This document shows positions 41,701 through 52,700 of a DNA stretch of 64,000 nucleotides, one piece after another; position 1 is the first letter of the stretch; the number at the start of each line of letters is the position of its first letter. A program made the position numbers and the translations under genes. The notes under the pieces are model-generated. The model was not told where the DNA came from, did no database searches, and saw only the letters and a program-made list of their open reading frames with translations. Source of the stretch: Diplonema papillatum (taxonomy: Eukaryota; Euglenozoa; Diplonemea; Diplonemida; Diplonemidae); NCBI GenBank assembly GCA_030068145.1, contig JAPJBO010000363.1, positions 124,001 through 188,000 on the forward strand, written 5' to 3'.

Positions 41701-42839
41701 ACCTCGACGTACTCTCCCGCTTCCCCAGCCCCGATCACTCCGGATGCCGCACGCTGCTTTGGTGTTCCCACGCTCGTGGAAGAGACCCCCTCTTCTTCGG
41801 GTACAAGCGAGCTGCCACTCAACAGCTTTGGTGTTCCGAGGCTCGTGGAAGGGACATGATGTGCTGCCCTTGCACCGGCGTGTTTTCCCGACGGCGAGAT
41901 GTCGACAGACTCGACTTCTTCGGTCTCATGCTGCGCGACCAACGGTCTTCGTTTTCTAGGCGAGGCGTGGTCCGCCCTTGCACCATCGTCGTATGCCGCG
42001 AGTGGCGGGGTGCCGGGTCTGGTAGAATTGACAGCGGGACCAGCCCGTTTCTTCTGCGCACGACGTGCAGGCGAGGCGCGACCTGCACCGCCGTGGTTTT
42101 CAGACGACACGGTGTCTGCTTTGGCCGCTTCTGCGGCTTCGAGTCGTCCGCGAGATGCAACCAAAGACTCGGAGGTTCCCGGCCGGCCCTTGTCAATCGG
42201 CATCGCGCAGGATGCGGAAGACTCGCGGTCGTTTGAGCAGCGTCGCTCGGGTTGCAGCGGCAATGCATCAATCACAGCGGCGGCACAACTCCCCGTTTCT
42301 GCGGCTTCGAGTCGTCTGCAAGAAGCAACTACTGACTCAAAGGTCCCCGGCCAACTCTCGTCGATCGGCATCGTGCAGGATGCGGAAGACTTGCGGTCGT
42401 CTGAACAGCGTCGCTCGGGTTGCAGCGGCAATGCATCAATCACAGCGGCGGCACAACTCCCCGTTTCTGCGGCTTCGAGTCGTCTGCGAGAAGCAACTAC
42501 TGACTCAAAGGTCCCCGGCCAACTCTCGTCGATCGGCATCGTGCAGGATGCGGAAGACTTGCGGTCGTCTGAACAGCGTCGCTCGGGTTGCAGCGGCAAT
42601 GCATCAATCACAGCGGCGGCACAACTCCCCGTTTCTGCGGCTTCGAGTCGTCTGCGAGAAGCAACTACTGACTCAAAGGTCCCCGGCCAACTCTCGTCGA
42701 TCGGCATCGTGCAGGATGCCGAAGACTTGCGGTCGTCTGAACAGCGTCGCTCGGGTTGCAGCGGCAATGCATCAATCACAGCGGCGGCACCACCCCCCGC
42801 CTCTGCGGCACCGCCCCTCTCCGGCCCCCACAGCGGCAT
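38709..42839 (-). CDS. Voltage-gated (Kv-type) potassium channel with very long N- and C-terminal regions
   Basis: A single open frame of 1376 codons starts at the first in-frame ATG (42839); a stop precedes it. Six transmembrane segments lie at about 845-1090. S1 contains LSLVAILAS, S4 near 941 has five or six regularly spaced positive residues (RVLRVVRVARVFRLLK), and the pore ends with the potassium filter TVVGYGDD near 1050. An S6 with AIPASVFGS follows. The N-terminus has four 56-residue repeats (about residues 18-241), then about 600 residues of Ser/Pro-rich, probably disordered sequence. The C-terminus (KHQANKQRTDAIVAV onward) is unlike known Kv tails. It should pass potassium across a membrane on depolarisation. 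A GTATGC donor at 38807, in phase after codon 1344, suggests the last 32 codons may be intron and that another exon exists. Confidence 0.85.
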   Translation of the reverse strand: MPLWGPERGGAAEAGGGAAAVIDALPLQPERRCSDDRKSSASCTMPIDESWPGTFESVVASRRRLEAAETGSCAAAVIDALPLQPERRCSDDRKSSASCTMPIDESWPGTFESVVASRRRLEAAETGSCAAAVIDALPLQPERRCSDDRKSSASCTMPIDESWPGTFESVVASCRRLEAAETGSCAAAVIDALPLQPERRCSNDRESSASCAMPIDKGRPGTSESLVASRGRLEAAEAAKADTVSSENHGGAGRASPARRAQKKRAGPAVNSTRPGTPPLAAYDDGARADHASPRKRRPLVAQHETEEVESVDISPSGKHAGARAAHHVPSTSLGTPKLLSGSSLVPEEEGVSSTSVGTPKQRAASGVIGAGEAGEYVEVTLSSSSAQHAGCGGVYRASPARARAWVLQNGAFTLARCCAGPGSGAYAWAIAPAGDAGSDLLRRGTVLLREDSADHARQPWDVMRWVDGRTAEAVDLVVCEAEVGTAHPKTSEEEEETIDFVRVSHFEPSPVDPFLRGESTDPQCPRRRARRQGSQPSTIAGETPLGICLVPTCERMESIDSIAVTLSKGVSCSKPFSSAAEPEVVPSAPRKSEARSQRVRAFQDVLRGDPAPVDCGLGQSLLSLNSSQKRPLSAFRSNLPSPFEPAGGCEQAISASLDRSARSLSSLGSWRGNRLSGAYTSGRLSQKQPSLLSVAALRKCGVELASWSKESSSRPFNTTFPCSPPLSISSQNSGSWPDDPLRPAAGMHPAAPRERHRRMSAWSSERQETPQADWSYNVRSSASIEGSLPHSSAGRRRSCAQSVGAPGGTGEALGSGQPDTPENGEVTCRQSIHETLEDPTQSRCGKLIAGLSLVAILASTITLCVETLPRYQAQSRRNEGPWFYLETIFVTFFSLELVVRLWAAPDRIAFVKNVLNALDFVAVLPYYVELIIGSSSDASGLRVLRVVRVARVFRLLKVARYADGLKLIVVVMGQLGDVLILVLFVAMISLLLWSSCLFFIEGVSISTFDAANETWIREDITSLYGEDEYSPFQSIPATFWWCISTITVVGYGDDVPYSPAAKFLASMAMVSGTFIIAIPASVFGSTFLAEYQRKTECRIKAKHQANKQRTDAIVAVLHHLSTASLFGSDEDPHVDYDALMWRMLWDDAYAGKAVRLWEQRGRGGERCFAGFAKELATAVRWKKRAEPRCHYSVGPPGVENLLWSSARHASVGGQSGASDEMPQPNSDGTAHSFRQARQASFRALFLDRSRSSDPLCRSGSMAKSVTSRMSFRHSASHPPAFFPGGSDAVIDRLLRLPPSQTRLASFGVSSACTPSAELKPAEEIKLSPPPEVILIPATSCGESVCSFYFCWTSTFVRTTTCGDTNASFCSSNLRS
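42115..42786 (-). repeat. 168-bp coding tandem repeat in the potassium channel gene
   Basis: Four units of exactly 168 bp (56 codons) have anchors at 42261, 42429, 42597 and 42765. Each encodes ALPLQPERRCS, SASCTMPID and WPGTFESVVASRRRLEAAE. The outermost unit, farthest from the N-terminus (42115-42282), has diverged (ASCAMPIDKGRPGTSESLVA). The others differ at a handful of bases, so the array expanded recently. It keeps the frame. Confidence 0.95.
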
Positions 42840-43564
42840 CGGTGTTCTCAAATCGGCTCTCTTCGAGCGGCTGCGTCACCCAGCCGCTTCTTCACCATAG
42901 GAGGGGTCCCCTTCTGGTCGCCCCATCCGTTGACTGCACGCCTTCGAGCTGGTCGGTACTTTTCGGTGGCAGTACGGGCATGCTACTTTTAGTTGTGTAT
43001 ATTTTCCTGTGATCGGTGATGCATTGATACGTACCAGCTGCTAAACCTTGATATTGGATACTGATGCGGTTGGGACGGCGCGCAGTACAGGGTATTCCCC
43101 TGCTACATCACGCACTTCAGTCCCCCTATATTCACTACGCAGGCCCCGCTAGTAAAATGTGTGCTACGTAGTATCGCGCAAGTTGCGCATCACGCCTCAA
43201 AACATCGCTAAGGAAGGCGTAGCACTCACTACTACGCGGCCAGTGGAGGATCAGCAACGTCTTGTCGCCCTGCCAAGAATCTGGCGCGAACGATCGGTGA
43301 AATTTGTGAGCTCCTAACTTCCTTATTGTGCTAACTCGCATAGTCTCGTGAGGTTCACACTTCAAAGGCATGGATTGATTTTTTGGAAAAACAGGTCGTT
43401 CGAATGAAACTCTCACCGACCTCAGCTGTTGAAGATCTACGCGCTAAACTTAAGCATATTGAGTCTCGGTGCAATTTGCCTTGCTCTCCAAGGTTCGCCG
43501 GGCTCCAGCCTCACACTGTAGCGCCGGCGGAGCCCGCAACGTCGGACTGCGGTTGGACGTCGGC
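42840..43564. other. Spacer upstream of the potassium channel gene
   Basis: This is the presumed 5' flank of the channel gene. A plus-strand frame near 43404 (MKLSPTSAVEDLRAKLKHIE) looks slightly protein-like but has no splice context or known relative. Nothing else is recognised. Confidence 0.4.
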
Positions 43565-44165
43565 ACCTACCGAACACTCCCGCGGTGTGACCTGCGTAGC
43601 CAGCAGCGCCCATCTCCCCCGTGCCTCCGGACAGCACCCCTCGTGATGTTCGCATCACAAAACAAAAAAAAACAGAGAAATGGCCGTTACCTTGTCGGGG
43701 GGTTCGCTCACGACCGTTTCCGGGACAAACCTTCGATTGAACCCGGCGGTTAAAAAAAACGTGTCCTCAGTGGTGTGTACACGGCACGTGGCGCGGGTAG
43801 GTTTTTCTCCAGTCGCGCGTCTCTAACCCCGCCGCGAAGTGGGGTCGCCACGACAGTCCGTCCCAGACCATCGGCGCTGGATTGGGACGATGGCGGCTCT
43901 AGGCAGAGCCCGGGGGAATAACCTTTCGAGTATATACAGCGCGCGGTGCTTGCACCGCTGAGGCCACGTTTTTTTAACCGCCGGGTTCAATCGAAGGTTT
44001 GTCCCGGAAACGGTCGTGAGCGAACCCCCCGACAAGGTAACGACCATTTCTCTGTATTTTGTTGTGTGGTGCGAACACCACGAGGTGCTGTCCGAAGGCA
44101 CGGGGGAGATGGGCGCTGCTGACTACCCGCAACGAACCCGCCGCTTTTGACGACGTGTTCTGTCT
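43565..44165. repeat. Large inverted repeat, arms of about 150-190 bp
   Basis: Left-arm landmarks (GCGCCCATCTCCCCCGTGCC, CCGTTACCTTGTCGGGGGG, CTTCGATTGAACCCGGCGG) return in reverse complement from 43967 (CCGCCGGGTTCAATCGAAGG, CCCCCCGACAAGGTAACG, GGGGGAGATGGGCGCTGCTG). The 200-bp spacer contains GTGCTTGCACCGCTGAGGCCA. A third diverged single arm is at 47215-47400. Confidence 0.85.
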
Positions 44166-44286
44166 TTCCGTCACTAAAAGTGGGTACACCTCAACTGGGG
44201 CGGGCTTCGCGTTGTGCTGGAGACGAATCGCATCGAGTGTGAAGCGAAGGACTTCAGTCGCGATTTACTCGTCTGTCGGAAGACCA

Positions 44287-44484
44287 TCAAGTCGTGACTC
44301 CGGGGAACTGCGGATCTCGGGCACGGGCCATCATCTCTCCGCTTGCCCGTTTGGGGTCTTCCGTTTCCTCGGAGCTTGGCCCTTGTAGGTCAACGGCATC
44401 TGCGAAGCTGAAACCCTCCGTCGCTGTTGCTTCGTCGGGCGTTGGGGTGCCGGATTCGTGGGTGCTGATTCCTAGCCCCGAAGA
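44287..44484 (-). CDS. Possible terminal exon of an unknown acidic protein
   Basis: After an acceptor (GCGACAACGCAG) at 44485 the minus-strand frame reads SSGLGISTHESGTPTPDEAT, ATEGFSFADAVDLQGPSSEE, TEDPKRASGEMMARARDPQF, PGVTT and a stop (66 codons). Composition and codon use look coding, unlike the surrounding sequence. The upstream side is non-coding and carries F6 at 44650. No partner exon was found; the family is not recognised. Confidence 0.4.
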   Translation of the reverse strand, partial: SSGLGISTHESGTPTPDEATATEGFSFADAVDLQGPSSEETEDPKRASGEMMARARDPQFPGVTT

Positions 44485-44649
44485 CTGCGTTGTCGCCCCG
44501 CGCATAAAGAAGGGGAAAATGCAACTCTTCGAAAAGCAGGAACGGCGGGAGGGTGGCGGCGGGGGTGTGGGAAGGGCGGGGGAAGGTGGGCACTCGGTTG
44601 CCTGCGAGGGGCAGAGCAGTGTGGCGCAGGCCCTGCAGAATTTTGTGCG

Positions 44650-44800
44650 CGCCGGTTGATCGTTTTCCCACTTGTATTTACCCCGTGTGTATTCAGGTAA
44701 GGAACTCTGATCAACCACCAAAACACGCTGTCTACGTCTTTTTAGCCTGCACAATACATTGAAGGGCAACCCACAAGATTGTTAGTACTAAAAAAAAAAA
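44650..44800 (+). repeat. F6 repeat
   Basis: It nearly matches 17003-17145 (GGTTGATCGTTTTCCCACTT, AGGTAAGGAACTCTGATCAA, CTTTTTAGCCTGCACAATAC), ending in an A run at 44793. Confidence 0.8.
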
Positions 44801-44939
44801 AGAAGATATGTGAAAACGTGTTTTTGCCTGGAGGCCTTTTCGTGTTATTCGGCAGATGCTTTGAGCTATCTTTGTGTCTAGGCTTTCAGTCGTCTTCTTA
44901 ACCATGGTTGAGTGCGCAAATGGTGTCAGCCAGCAGAAA

Positions 44940-45195
44940 ACGAAAAAGAAACACGTGAGGACACTGCCGTATGCTCATTTCGACGGAGGCTGGGAGGGGG
45001 AGAAAACAATCCAACTACAAAGCTGGTGTAATTTTGTCGAACGCTTACGCCCGCCACTAAACCCGGGTTTTGTGTGGGCTACAGCACACATTCACCTCCT
45101 TTGAGATTGGAATATTGTTGCGATAGTAGGGAGTCACCGGCATGCTGATGAGTACCACACGATTTGTACACAGGTATTTCCTACAAAGCAGGTGC
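44940..45195 (+). repeat. F5 repeat interrupted near its end
   Basis: ACACTGCCGTATGCTCATTTCGACGGAGGCT and CGAACGCTTACGCCCGCC match F5. After CACCTCCTTTGA about 65 unrelated bases intervene before GTATTTCCTACAAAGCAGGTGCTTG (45173), where other copies carry only CAACTGGCAGTCTCCTCAAGC. Confidence 0.7.
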
Positions 45196-47799
45196 TTGTA
45201 CAAAAAAGAAGGACCAGCAGGGCTGCGACGGCGACACCTCCCCCCCGCCTCTTGTCAAGCCTGCCCGGCGGGAAGACATGAATCTTCAACGCATCCCTAA
45301 CAGCACGGGTGCGTGCGGTTTTTGCTTTCGCTCCTTGGTTCGCGCGGCGAAGGTGGGTCGAGATTTCCGGAATGCAGCGAACTCGCGTTTTTTTCGCCAA
45401 CGCAGCCGGCACTCAGCTTCTCCAGAAGGCGAGGGGAAGGTGCTCTCGTCTCTCGGAATGGTGTGATGAAAACGATGTTTCACCCAAGTGCGCACGGACA
45501 GTTCTGCTTTGCCGGGACGTGGGACTGCAAGCAGGACCGAGTTGGATTACCGTTGGAACGGCGGCGGCCCGGGCCAGGTGCCGCCGATTACGGCACAGCC
45601 GACTCGCGCGAACCGAATGACGACGTTCTCCAACGGACGCTCGGTCTGCGTGTGCGACTGGGGACCAACAGCGGCATCGCTGGTACCCGATTACCATGAG
45701 ACGAGGTTCACACACACCTGGGCCTTTCGGTGCCCAGAAAACAGGGCGACGCCAAGACGCACTGCGTTCTCTCTAACAAAGTTGAAGCTAATTCCGGGAC
45801 ACGGCTGACCTCTTGTATCGTCACTCGCTTGCGGCAAACACGAGGTCAACAAGTACGAGAGCATATGAAGGATTGGCACTGGTTCGAGAAAAGGGAGGAA
45901 CTGTGTCCTGGGATATCAAAAACGACTACTTGAATCGGCATGTGCTCCATGGCCTGCTGATCCGCTCCGTGGAACCGGAGAACATTTTCGGAGTTGGGGC
46001 TTGCTCTGATAGACGAAGCAGCGGACGATCAGCATCAACTGACCAAAGCTGATGAAAATGATTGTTCTTCGCGTGTACAGGGTATAAACCTCTCTGGGGG
46101 GGGTTTCCTGTGTTAGCACTTTTTCGTTGGCTTCGTTTTCTCTTTCATGTGCAACCGCTGTTCCGGAAATGTTTCCGTCAGTACAGATGTACTATTAAGA
46201 AAAAAAACTGAGTTTCATGCTTGGCAGAACACTGCCTGGGTGCATGCTTGATGCAGCATCAAGTTTTCTTCGACGAAAAATGGGATGGGGAAAAAAGAAA
46301 GGGGACCCGCCCGGGGATGGGAGAGGATAATTTTGGCCGGGCTTTCCGTGAAGGCGGTAAAACTCGCAGTTGAAGAATGCAGCTTCAACACAAGAGAACC
46401 AGCGGAGTCAGCGGTGCGGTGTGAAAGAGACAGGCACTTCGTTTCGCCGGAGCACCTGGCTGGCCGATATTCCTTTTACTCTTTCTTATTGCTCAACCAA
46501 CTGCAGCACGCTGCCGACTATTGAGTCTGCTCCAAGCACTGTACGGCGTCCCCGAAGAGCGGGCGACGCCCGTTTTTTTGAATCAAAACGATTCAGCTTG
46601 AGGTGGGGCGCCAGACGCCTCGGGTCCTGCTGTACAGGCAAAACATAATGATCACAATGTCCACAACAAGCGGGTCGACTCGGATCTCAGTGCGCCGGCT
46701 CAAGCGCCTGCTCTCAAACCCTAGCTTTTAGCTCTCAGCTTTTAGCTCCCAGCTTTTAGCTCCTAGCTTCTAGCTCCCAGCTTTTCGCTCCTAGCTCAGC
46801 TGCTGAGGCTGGGCTTCATCGTGCGGCAGTGCGGACACAGGCCAGCCAGAAAATGCTTTCCTGCTCCGTGGACCTCGTTCCAGATCCGAGACAAGTATGC
46901 TCGTTTGCGCTCGATCAAAGAAGCCACAACGGTGGCAATATGCCTACGCGTCGTTTTGCAGAGTTGGCCTTCTTCGGCGCGACTATCCGATGGCATTTCT
47001 CCGCGGCGTAGGTGTAGTATTGATTTGGGTAGCACCGTCTAGTCTTTCTGAGGCTTTCAGAGGCTTTCAGAGTGTGTGACTATGGATACCTTTGAGGGTG
47101 GTAAGGACAGAAGACAAAGAAAAAGGATGGGCCCTCTTCGCGTTCCTTGAGGCCCGCGCTTCTTGTGAGTCCCACAAAAAGTTGGGGGGGGGGGGGGGGA
47201 ATGTTTCTTGGGTTTGAAGAGCGCGTGGTGCTTGCACCACTGAGGCCAGGTTATTTAACCGCGGATTTAGTGAAGGCTTGTTCAGGAAACGGTCGCGAGC
47301 GAAACCCGACCAGGTAACGACCATTTCACTGTCTTCTTTGTTTTGTGATGCGAACATCACGAGGTGCTGTCCGAAGACACCGCCCACGTGAGCACTGTTA
47401 AGCAGCGGTTGCCAGATACTCCCGTAGCACCTATTCACGGGTTTGCAGGGGTAAAAAGGAAGCCCGGGTTGGGGGGGGTAGGAGATATAGGCAGAACACT
47501 GCCTCCCATGCATGTTTTGACGCTGGCATCAAGTCTTCTTCGAAGAAAAAGAGAGAAGCAATGGGGAGAGCAAGACCCCATAAACAGAAACGAAGAAACG
47601 ACAACCGCCCCCCATCCGGCAAACACGTGTGCCAGGATGGCCCACCAGGGGGGTTGTTGCTTCCGTCTAGGTGGGATCTCTTTAGTTGCGTGGGTTTGGA
47701 AAAGAATAGCCTGTTTTTTTCTGTCTTTTTCATCACAGTGTGCAGGGTTTTACACAGCCTTCAAGGGCCCCCATGTGACGGTGGCATGGTTTTTTTTTT
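45196..47799. other. Spacer with F4 copies and a single inverted-repeat arm
   Basis: F4 copies lie at 46222-46280 (GGCAGAACACTGCC, TTCTTCGACG) and 47490-47555. AGCTTTTAGCTCCCAGCTTTT repeats lie at 46720-46800. The third arm of the 43565-44165 family is at 47215-47400, running into an F3 fragment (GTTAAGCAGCGGTTGCC). Frames near 45134-45700 are open but unconvincing. Confidence 0.45.
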
Positions 47800-48362
47800 T
47801 TTTTTTGCAGATTTACCCAGGGCCTTATATATAAAAACTCCTCCCACGTAACTGTCCATAAATTGCTCGGAGTTACTAAAAATCCCAGTTGCGGCACAAC
47901 TGCACGTTTATGTACCTGACAGGGTGTACCTCTTTTGTGGTTGTCACTACTGTCCACCACAGAGACTGTCCTTCGGGAAGCAAAAGAGCCATGCGCAACA
48001 GAGACTGTCCTTCGGGAAGCAAAAGAGCCATGCAAGAATGTTGAAGTATGGCTAAAGATAAAGTGGTGTCACCTGAGGGGGTAATCTCGGCGGACAGCCA
48101 CGGTCTTCGCTTTCTTGGCAACATGTCATGAAACAGCCAGAAATACCAGCGCCGCAGGCGCGGAAAATTTTTCAAGCTATTGGGCCAGTCGCAGGTTCCA
48201 AAATCGAGGCTGTACGTTGCTTATCCAAAGGTGCAGTAACCGGTGCTGTGCACTGCTAGTGTGACTGCTGTACTGTAGCACTACTACTGGGCCCCTCAGC
48301 CGGGGCATTCTGTGCTTTTTTTTTTTTTTTCGTTGCTCGGACTTGGTCCGAGCACCAGACCC
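47800..48362 (+). repeat. Dispersed repeat shared with 13200-13941
   Basis: The order of landmarks is the same (TCCCACGTAACTGTCCATAA, GTTGCGGCACAACTGCACG, CTGTCCTTCGGGAAGCAAAAG), with a local duplication of CAGAGACTGTCCTTCGGGA and an F3 piece inserted near 48045. It ends at GTCCGAGCACCAGACCC, where the TIR element begins. Confidence 0.8.
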
Positions 48363-48366
48363 ATAT

Positions 48367-49324
48367 CACCCATTCCACGAAAAAGTGTCACAGATTTTCC
48401 GTCTGAAAAGCAGCCCGTTTTGGGTCAAAATTTTGGAATTTTTGGGAAATTTTTTTTGGGATGGTAAGAGCAATCCCTGGCGATTATGGGCAAGCAATCA
48501 GCTCGCGTGGCGACCAAAATCTGGCGTGCAGATGGACAAAAGGTCGGTTTTGGGGCTGTTTCAAAAACCCAAAAAAACGATTTCCGGCGGGAATCGAACC
48601 ACCGACCCTCAAACCCCTGTGTGGGTGTGGTAACCTCTGGACCACGGGCTAAAAAAACGGCGGAACTTTTTTTTGTTCACTACCGAGTGAGAATTTTTGG
48701 ACTCATTTTGAGTTCTTCGCAAACCGGGCGAAATAAGCTCTGAGAGAGCAGAAATACCGTCCTGGGACACTGGAAACGAGTAAATGACGATCTCGCACTT
48801 TCCGATAAGAATTCCAACTGAGCAGGCGCTAAAAGCGAATTTTGGCCCGAGGTTTGGCAACATAGCCTAACGGTTACCGCACCCTCCTGGGCCCCTGTAG
48901 GCCATGGTTCGATTCCCCCGGTCCGATTTTTTTTTTTTGCGATTTTTCGGTGTGAAAAGCAGCCGTCTGGAAATTTTTTACGAGGTCTTTTTGGGAAATC
49001 TTTTGGTTTTCGAGTAGTTCTGGGATGCGCGATTATGGGCAAGCTGCCAGCTAGCCCAGCGATCAAAATCTGACCCCCTCCTGGATGCAGAGAGAAAAAA
49101 AACCGATCTCCAGGACCCCATTTTTTCGGGTGCCGACCTCCATTTCCGGGGGGGGGGTCGGTCAAAATTTTTATCCGACCAAATATTCGGAAAGCCCTGT
49201 CCTCAACGGATTCAAACGTGTCCTCAAAATCTCGAAACCGACCATTTTCGGACCTGCAGATGGAAATTTTCGGCAGAAATCCGAAAAAAGCCGAAATCTG
49301 TGACACTTTTTCGTGGAATGGGTG
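48367..49324 (-). mobile_element. 958-bp TIR element with tRNA-like units, copy 2 (inverted)
   Basis: It is about 98 percent identical by eye to 2722-3678, in the opposite orientation, with the same 31-bp TIRs and ATAT on both sides (48363-48366, 49325-49328). Pol III boxes are intact: the minus-strand unit has its A box at 48644-48634 and B box at 48600-48590; the plus-strand unit has its A box at 48863-48873 and B box at 48906-48916. High identity implies recent movement. Confidence 0.85.
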
Positions 49325-49700
49325 ATATATAAGCCACTGGATTTACCAGGCTATAATTTTCAAATTCCGTCAGATATGCCGTTTTTGTTGGCTGGCCAAT
49401 TTTACCCCCCACCCCACCCCCCCCCCACCCTGCCTTACCATTTTTTTTTTTTTTTTTTTGGGGGTATTTCCCTTCGAGCCATCAAAACAAATTTAATTCC
49501 CTAACAGCCAGCAAAAACAAATTTATTTCCCTTCGAGCCAGCAAAACAAATTTAATTCCCTAACAGCCAGCAAAACAAATTTAATTCCCTAACAGCCAGC
49601 AAAAACAAATTTAATTCCCTAACAGCCAGCAAAAACAATTGCATTCCCTTACAGCCAGCAAAACAAATTTAATTCCCTTAGGGCAGACTATTTTTTTTTT
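49325..49700. repeat. 29-bp minisatellite (CCCTAACAGCCAGCAAAACAAA)
   Basis: About eight units of AACAGCCAGCAAAACAAATT or AATTCCCT with small variants lie at 49480-49680, bracketed by T runs at 49441-49460 and 49691-49709. AAACAAATTT also recalls the 31-bp unit at 480-672. The first part is the flank of the TIR element. Confidence 0.8.
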
Positions 49701-52700
49701 TTTTTTTTTGATCCGCGTCCTAGCGCGCGGAAAATTTTGGGAAACCGTGGAAAAAAAAATAGTTGAAAAAAAATTTTTTTTTTCTTTTTTGCTGTGGGAA
49801 GGGTACAACAGGGTGCCATGGGACTCCAGATGGTCACTGAAGTCCGAGCTTCGGCTGCGGAAACACCAAACCCCGCTCGTGGGGCCAACAACGACACGTC
49901 AGCGGAACGCCGGATTAGAAGCTCGCTGCGAATCTCTAATTTGTTTTGACCCCCTGACCTATCTGTTGCTGCAGCACCACGAAAGCTGTGATGCCGGCAA
50001 AATTCACCTTGACTAAGTGAGTGTTGCATGCTAATGCAAAATGACTCTCAAATGCGCGTCTTCTTGATAGAACGTTTTGCGATCCCCGCTTCTAGGTTTG
50101 TCGTTGGCTCTGTACTGCCACAAGGCCAGTGTGACTCTCAGTCAGAAGTGGAGCGGCAATAGCGGCATTTGCAGTGACGACAAGTCAGAGTGGGAGCATG
50201 CATGGTACGGAAGAAGAACTGGCCAGAGTGGTGAACGTAGTAGAAGACTATCGTTCCCTGGATGTAATAACCTGGTGGTAATGTCTCGGGGGCGGAGGGG
50301 ATTCCTCACAATAGCACTTGTTGCTTGAGTTTCTTCTGTGCAGCCGTTGTTCCGGAAACGTTCCCGTTAGTACAACAGTACTACTTGGAAAAAGGGGAAA
50401 AGGGAGTGCAAGACTTCGTGCGAGGAGGGGGGATAGTTGAGTTGCAGCTCTTGACAAAGACAGATGGAAAAAAGAAGGTGTTTTTATTCTTCGCTTTTTC
50501 TCACGAAAGGGGGGGTCGGTCCTGCTTTTGGCTTTGTAGGTTCCCGACTCCCCAATTCGGGGTTAGCACAAACTCAAGAGGTCTAGTCAACTATTCCCTG
50601 TAGTATTGGCTTTCAAGAAAAAAAGGAGTCTGTTTGTCGTTTTAAACCCTAAGTAGCCTGAGCCGGTTCGTTGTTTTCGATGGAGGGGTTTGGCCGCGTG
50701 TCTTCACGAAAGATGTCTACTCAGAAGGCTGTTCCAGGATATGTCGAAGAGTCCAGGAAGACTGCCTTTGGTTGGCGGGAGAAGTCTTTTGATTGGAAGT
50801 CCCGTTCCCGATCACTTTCAGATGCGGGGAGGGAAAAGCAGCGCATGGTGAAGACCAGCCTCAGCATCTGGAGTTAAAGCTGCAGTTAAAAAGGCTCGGG
50901 GTAGACACGTAAACGCGGTACCCTGGGCACACTCGCTTCAACTCTTGATCGGTCGGCTGTTTGTAAGAACGACGCTTTCGATAAGCATCAATCCTGAGAT
51001 CTACGTATTTCCATCCTTTGCGAGCACCTTGATCGTCGTTTAAGCACGGGTAGTTTGTAAAACAACATTCTTGAAGGGATGTTGAAGACCATGACTAGAC
51101 TGTCCTACCATTAACTCTGAGGCTGGGCTGCACCGTGCAGGAGGTCACTGCGTTAGCTTTGAGTGGCTGACCTGTTTGCGGGCGTTCACTTGTGGGGATG
51201 CGCAGTGGCTTTTCTGAACAAATTCGTGTCGGTTTGCAACAAAGCAAAAGAAACACGCCAGTTTCCTACGTTTCTTTATTTCCCACGGGCGAGGGGCGGC
51301 TGGAGACAGCCTGGGATGACGGAGGACCTTAACCGTTGCGGGGGAAAGCGGGTGTGGGGAATCACCGTGCTTTTCCATCATTTGCACACTTTTTGCACGT
51401 GCTCTGTATTTATTTTGACGTTTAGCTAGGCGTGCGGGACCAGGCCGCAATCAATGCAACCCCGGGCCCCCCGCAGGTGGTCACGGGGTTTCCGGAATTA
51501 GTTTCCGCGGGGAAATAGCTATTTATTCACTGAGATTAATAGAGGAAAAAGGCACACGAGTTTTTTTTTTATTTTTGGCCACGAGTCAGGGTATTAGTTT
51601 GAAGGCTTCCGTACTATGGGGTGGTTTTGGGCGGTGTTTCGGTGCCGGTTTCGCCAATGTACGGCATATTGGGACGGAGCCGACACATCTCCACAACTTC
51701 GTTCGGCAAAAGAGGGGTCTTCTTGGGTCAATTATGGTCACCCCGTCAGTTTGGCGACACATTTTGCGGGCGTTTTTTCAACTGGAACAAGCTTTTCGGG
51801 GGTTTCCGAATGCTTCTGGCTGTGGGGTTGGGTGCCATAATATTATTGGGACGCGATATATTATGGGGACGCGCTCCAAAAACAGTCAAAATCGTAAACA
51901 GACAGTCTCGTCAGGCAGCTGAAGGGGTGACCTATTTTCCTATGATTCCTATGATAATAGGTCCACGGTTTTGGTGTGTCTGCACCTGCACCGCCGTGCT
52001 TACAACAACATTATTAGCGTTATTTTTAGCAACATCGCGCCGAAGGCGCGACGGAAAAAGTGGGCAAAAATAATTCCGCCCCCCCTTTATCATGTGTGGG
52101 CCACTCTTAGCTCGTGTGGGTTACTCAACTGTCAAACAGGACCTTGGCCCGGTAATGAAGCACAGTGGTAGCTGCAACCGACCGACCCGAAGCTGAATAC
52201 AATTGAACGGCAGCGGCTGGGTCTCAGCAGTGGAGGCAGCCTTCCAGCACCTTCAGCACTGCTACAAACACCACCCCCCGCCTATATTTACTTCGAACAC
52301 CGTTTTTTGAACATTTTTTTTTTTCCCCCCGGCCGAGTCCGGTTTGCAGATTTAGACCGACGGTCTAAATCTGCAACGGAAACTAATCCCCTGGCACGAG
52401 TGCCGGATTTGAAGATTTTTTCTGACAGTGGCGCCAAAAACCGGAAAGGGAGAGTGTGTGTGTTTGGGTGTTCACCTATATTGTTGGGAGAATAAGACCA
52501 AGCGAAAAACGACTGCGTGTTTCTTCTCACCCTAAAAATAAAAAAAACGAGAGTGCCTTTTTCCTCTATTCAGTGGAAAACATATTTGTTTGCATCGGTC
52601 ACAAAACTGAGTCACTCAGCCATCTCGTACACGCTGAAATATGGCTCGTGCAAAAAAAGCCGTGAGAAAACCTTTTTGCCCCAAATCGTCCGTTACGACA

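Noticed and set aside
50869-50905. Second 18S fragment (AAAGCTGCAGTTAAAAAGGCTC)
   Set aside because: It resembles the 18S GCAGTTAAAA region for about 22 bases only; too short and no flanking rRNA.
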